Positions 63,801 to 64,000 of a DNA stretch of 64,000 nt are shown here, in pieces. The notes beneath the pieces were generated by a model, which saw nothing but the letters and a program-made list of their open reading frames with translations, did not search any database and was not told the origin of the DNA. How positions within the stretch are numbered: position 1 is the stretch's first letter; every line of letters begins with the position of its first letter. Position numbers and translations under genes: made by a program. Source of the DNA: CBDFGN01 sp965247065 (GTDB lineage: Bacteria; Bacteroidota; Bacteroidia; Cytophagales; Cyclobacteriaceae); contig CBDFGN010000006.1 in NCBI GenBank assembly GCA_965247065.1, forward strand, positions 2,914,001 through 2,978,000, written 5' to 3'.

Positions 63801-64000
63801 TTCACGGGGGTTACGAAGAAACCGGGAGGCAGATCTTTACAAGTAATCCCACGGCCCAATGTAGCCGCTGCCACCGACTGGAAGGGCGGGGGGGCGATGT
63901 GGGTCCACCTATGGATAATGTAAGTGCCAATCTTAGTAATGAACAGCTCCTCATTTCGCTCATCGACCCCAGTGCCCGAATTGCTCCGGGCTACGGAACA
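60827..64000 (+). CDS. PVC-type dehydrogenase-HEAT-cytochrome c lipoprotein, 5' part
   Basis: The frame starts at ATG 60827 and runs open to the right edge, 1058 codons, so the C-terminus is missing. A lipoprotein signal ends at TACSSSDS. The first half is a soluble-dehydrogenase-like propeller (GLTLGPDGKIYWSIGDRG, HGLRNTQELAFDAYGNLISIDNDGDHPGEHERF), the second about 500 residues of HEAT-like repeats (VRAQTAKVLGDAAYEPAV), and the last part has the haem-c motif CSRCH followed by VGPPM. This order is that of the putative membrane-bound dehydrogenase/heme-binding family common in Planctomycetes and Bacteroidota, which oxidises an unknown substrate, perhaps a sugar, and passes electrons to the attached cytochrome. 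Confidence 0.9.
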   Translation, partial: MMQKSNCWLLPGNFVGCFIFFVFCTACSSSDSNGPPEVTRADVKDFASGTSQVSVQLADGFKLELWAPGPLVSNAVAISFDNQGVAYVAQTSRRKSSDIDIRAHRDWMTEDLGLQTLEDFREFHLRKLATDLSDQNTWLEDFNQDKIHDWRDLEIQTENVRRIWDSDRDGRADASNVFASGFNTMITGVAAGVLSFNDYVYLAVAPDLWRLEDGDGDGDADYRESISHGYGIHLAYAGHDMSGLTLGPDGKIYWSIGDRGIDVADKDGKRWFYPNQGVVCRANPDGSKFEVIAHGLRNTQELAFDAYGNLISIDNDGDHPGEHERFVHLLEGSDSGWRINWQYGKYDQPNDSYKVWLNERLHLPHFPGQAAYILPPLALAPDGPAGLAYNPGTALGGKWTDYFFVSSFTGSSARSKIQAFKLEPKGATFEVVDTVDVLAGIAATGVAFGPDGALYLNDWLDGWNKKPQGRIWRLDFDDPETQKQRAVTQEILGRGVASETIEELGSLIANPDMRVRMAAQFELVKRKEEASLLNLAVDHEDELARLHAIWGLGQMARMDQDRAALLLPLLEDPKPNVRAQTAKVLGDAAYEPAVNLLLDKLQDPSPRVQFFSVQALGKLRSNEAFQPLVARLEEVGDSDPHMRHAVAYALSKLDLEADLANLAGHPSKDVRIGAVVALRHQRSEQVGDFLNDEDPWVVTEAARAIHDDFSIPAALPALAEALRRTEIKEEAFIRRAINANLRLGDVINARQLAQYANDASAPAAMRADALWSLGCWPEPPVLDRVEGRHRVLPKRDPADAQQAVDAVIESLMAKDDEIVLTAAITSIGRLNYLKWEPDLHPLFKELDQPLAVRRAALKALIALKSSSAVEILHVALADQQQPLREDAQELMGTIELPEASVMEMLANVFRYGSIIEQQKAIGSLAGKRGAKVQDLLDSLIDQALQGSLPPSLVLDVMMAVENADFEGAKRKKAEYEGAKDPENLLSLFSETLHGGYEETGRQIFTSNPTAQCSRCHRLEGRGGDVGPPMDNVSANLSNEQLLISLIDPSARIAPGYGT

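Overview
The window looks like a chromosomal stretch of a member of the Bacteroidota. The evidence is promoters of the type TTTG-N19/20-TAnnTTTG in front of rplM, rpsT and sucD, leaderless-looking ribosomal genes without strong purine ribosome-binding sites, and families typical of this phylum: DUF2795, DUF3108, DUF4369-thioredoxin, TPR-CHAT, PD40/OmpA, and zapA-rny next to pheT. No rRNA, tRNA or CRISPR array was seen. A genus cannot be named from the sequence.

Layout. 1-4.9 kb: an envelope/redox and two-component block (DUF3108, a ResA-like thioredoxin, a PhoB-like regulator, a PhoR-like kinase) and a pseudouridine synthase. 5-7.8 kb: the translation operon rplM-rpsI-rpsB-tsf with an internal terminator-like hairpin before tsf. 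7.9-10 kb (minus strand): a Rid-family deaminase, an Fe-S/CDGSH protein and aminopeptidase P. 10-17.2 kb: a frameshifted subtilase, a YciI protein, queA, ispD, small conserved proteins, a P1/PLC-like hydrolase and rpsT. 17.3-20.2 kb is a decayed island: a lactonase remnant and an esterase cut by an IS110-family element whose 5' non-coding part has the structure expected of a bridge RNA. 20.2-34.4 kb is mostly housekeeping: radC, pheT, zapA, rny, sucD, a coupled HD-GT2-GT39 set, msrP, rarA and a threonine aldolase with an internal deletion.

34.5-45.6 kb holds a cyclase, a lipoprotein that joins a catalytically dead trypsin fold to TPRs, an unknown gene pair whose second member is hit by IS982 copy 1, a frameshifted receiver, an ALDH7-type dehydrogenase, HtrA, Hsp20 and a frameshifted Nramp-like transporter without the DPGN motif. 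45.9-52.9 kb carries a TPR-CHAT protease followed after 4 bases by a PD40/CRD/OmpA envelope protein resembling PorE. IS982 copy 2 sits inside its OmpA domain. 52.9-64 kb: trmJ, a PQQ-type sugar dehydrogenase, a short lipoprotein, an MFS-sulfotransferase pair, and a cluster of a bicupin, a jelly-roll exported protein and a large dehydrogenase-HEAT-cytochrome c protein that runs off the right edge.

The most notable signals are: (i) the IS110 insertion, whose excision at a CT core restores the esterase frame exactly, with a structured candidate bridge RNA; (ii) a (TTGC)6 tract flanked by 9-bp repeats inside the bicupin gene, with potential for phase variation; (iii) the CHAT/PorE-like pair broken by IS982. 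Three single-base frameshifts may be real decay or sequencing error.
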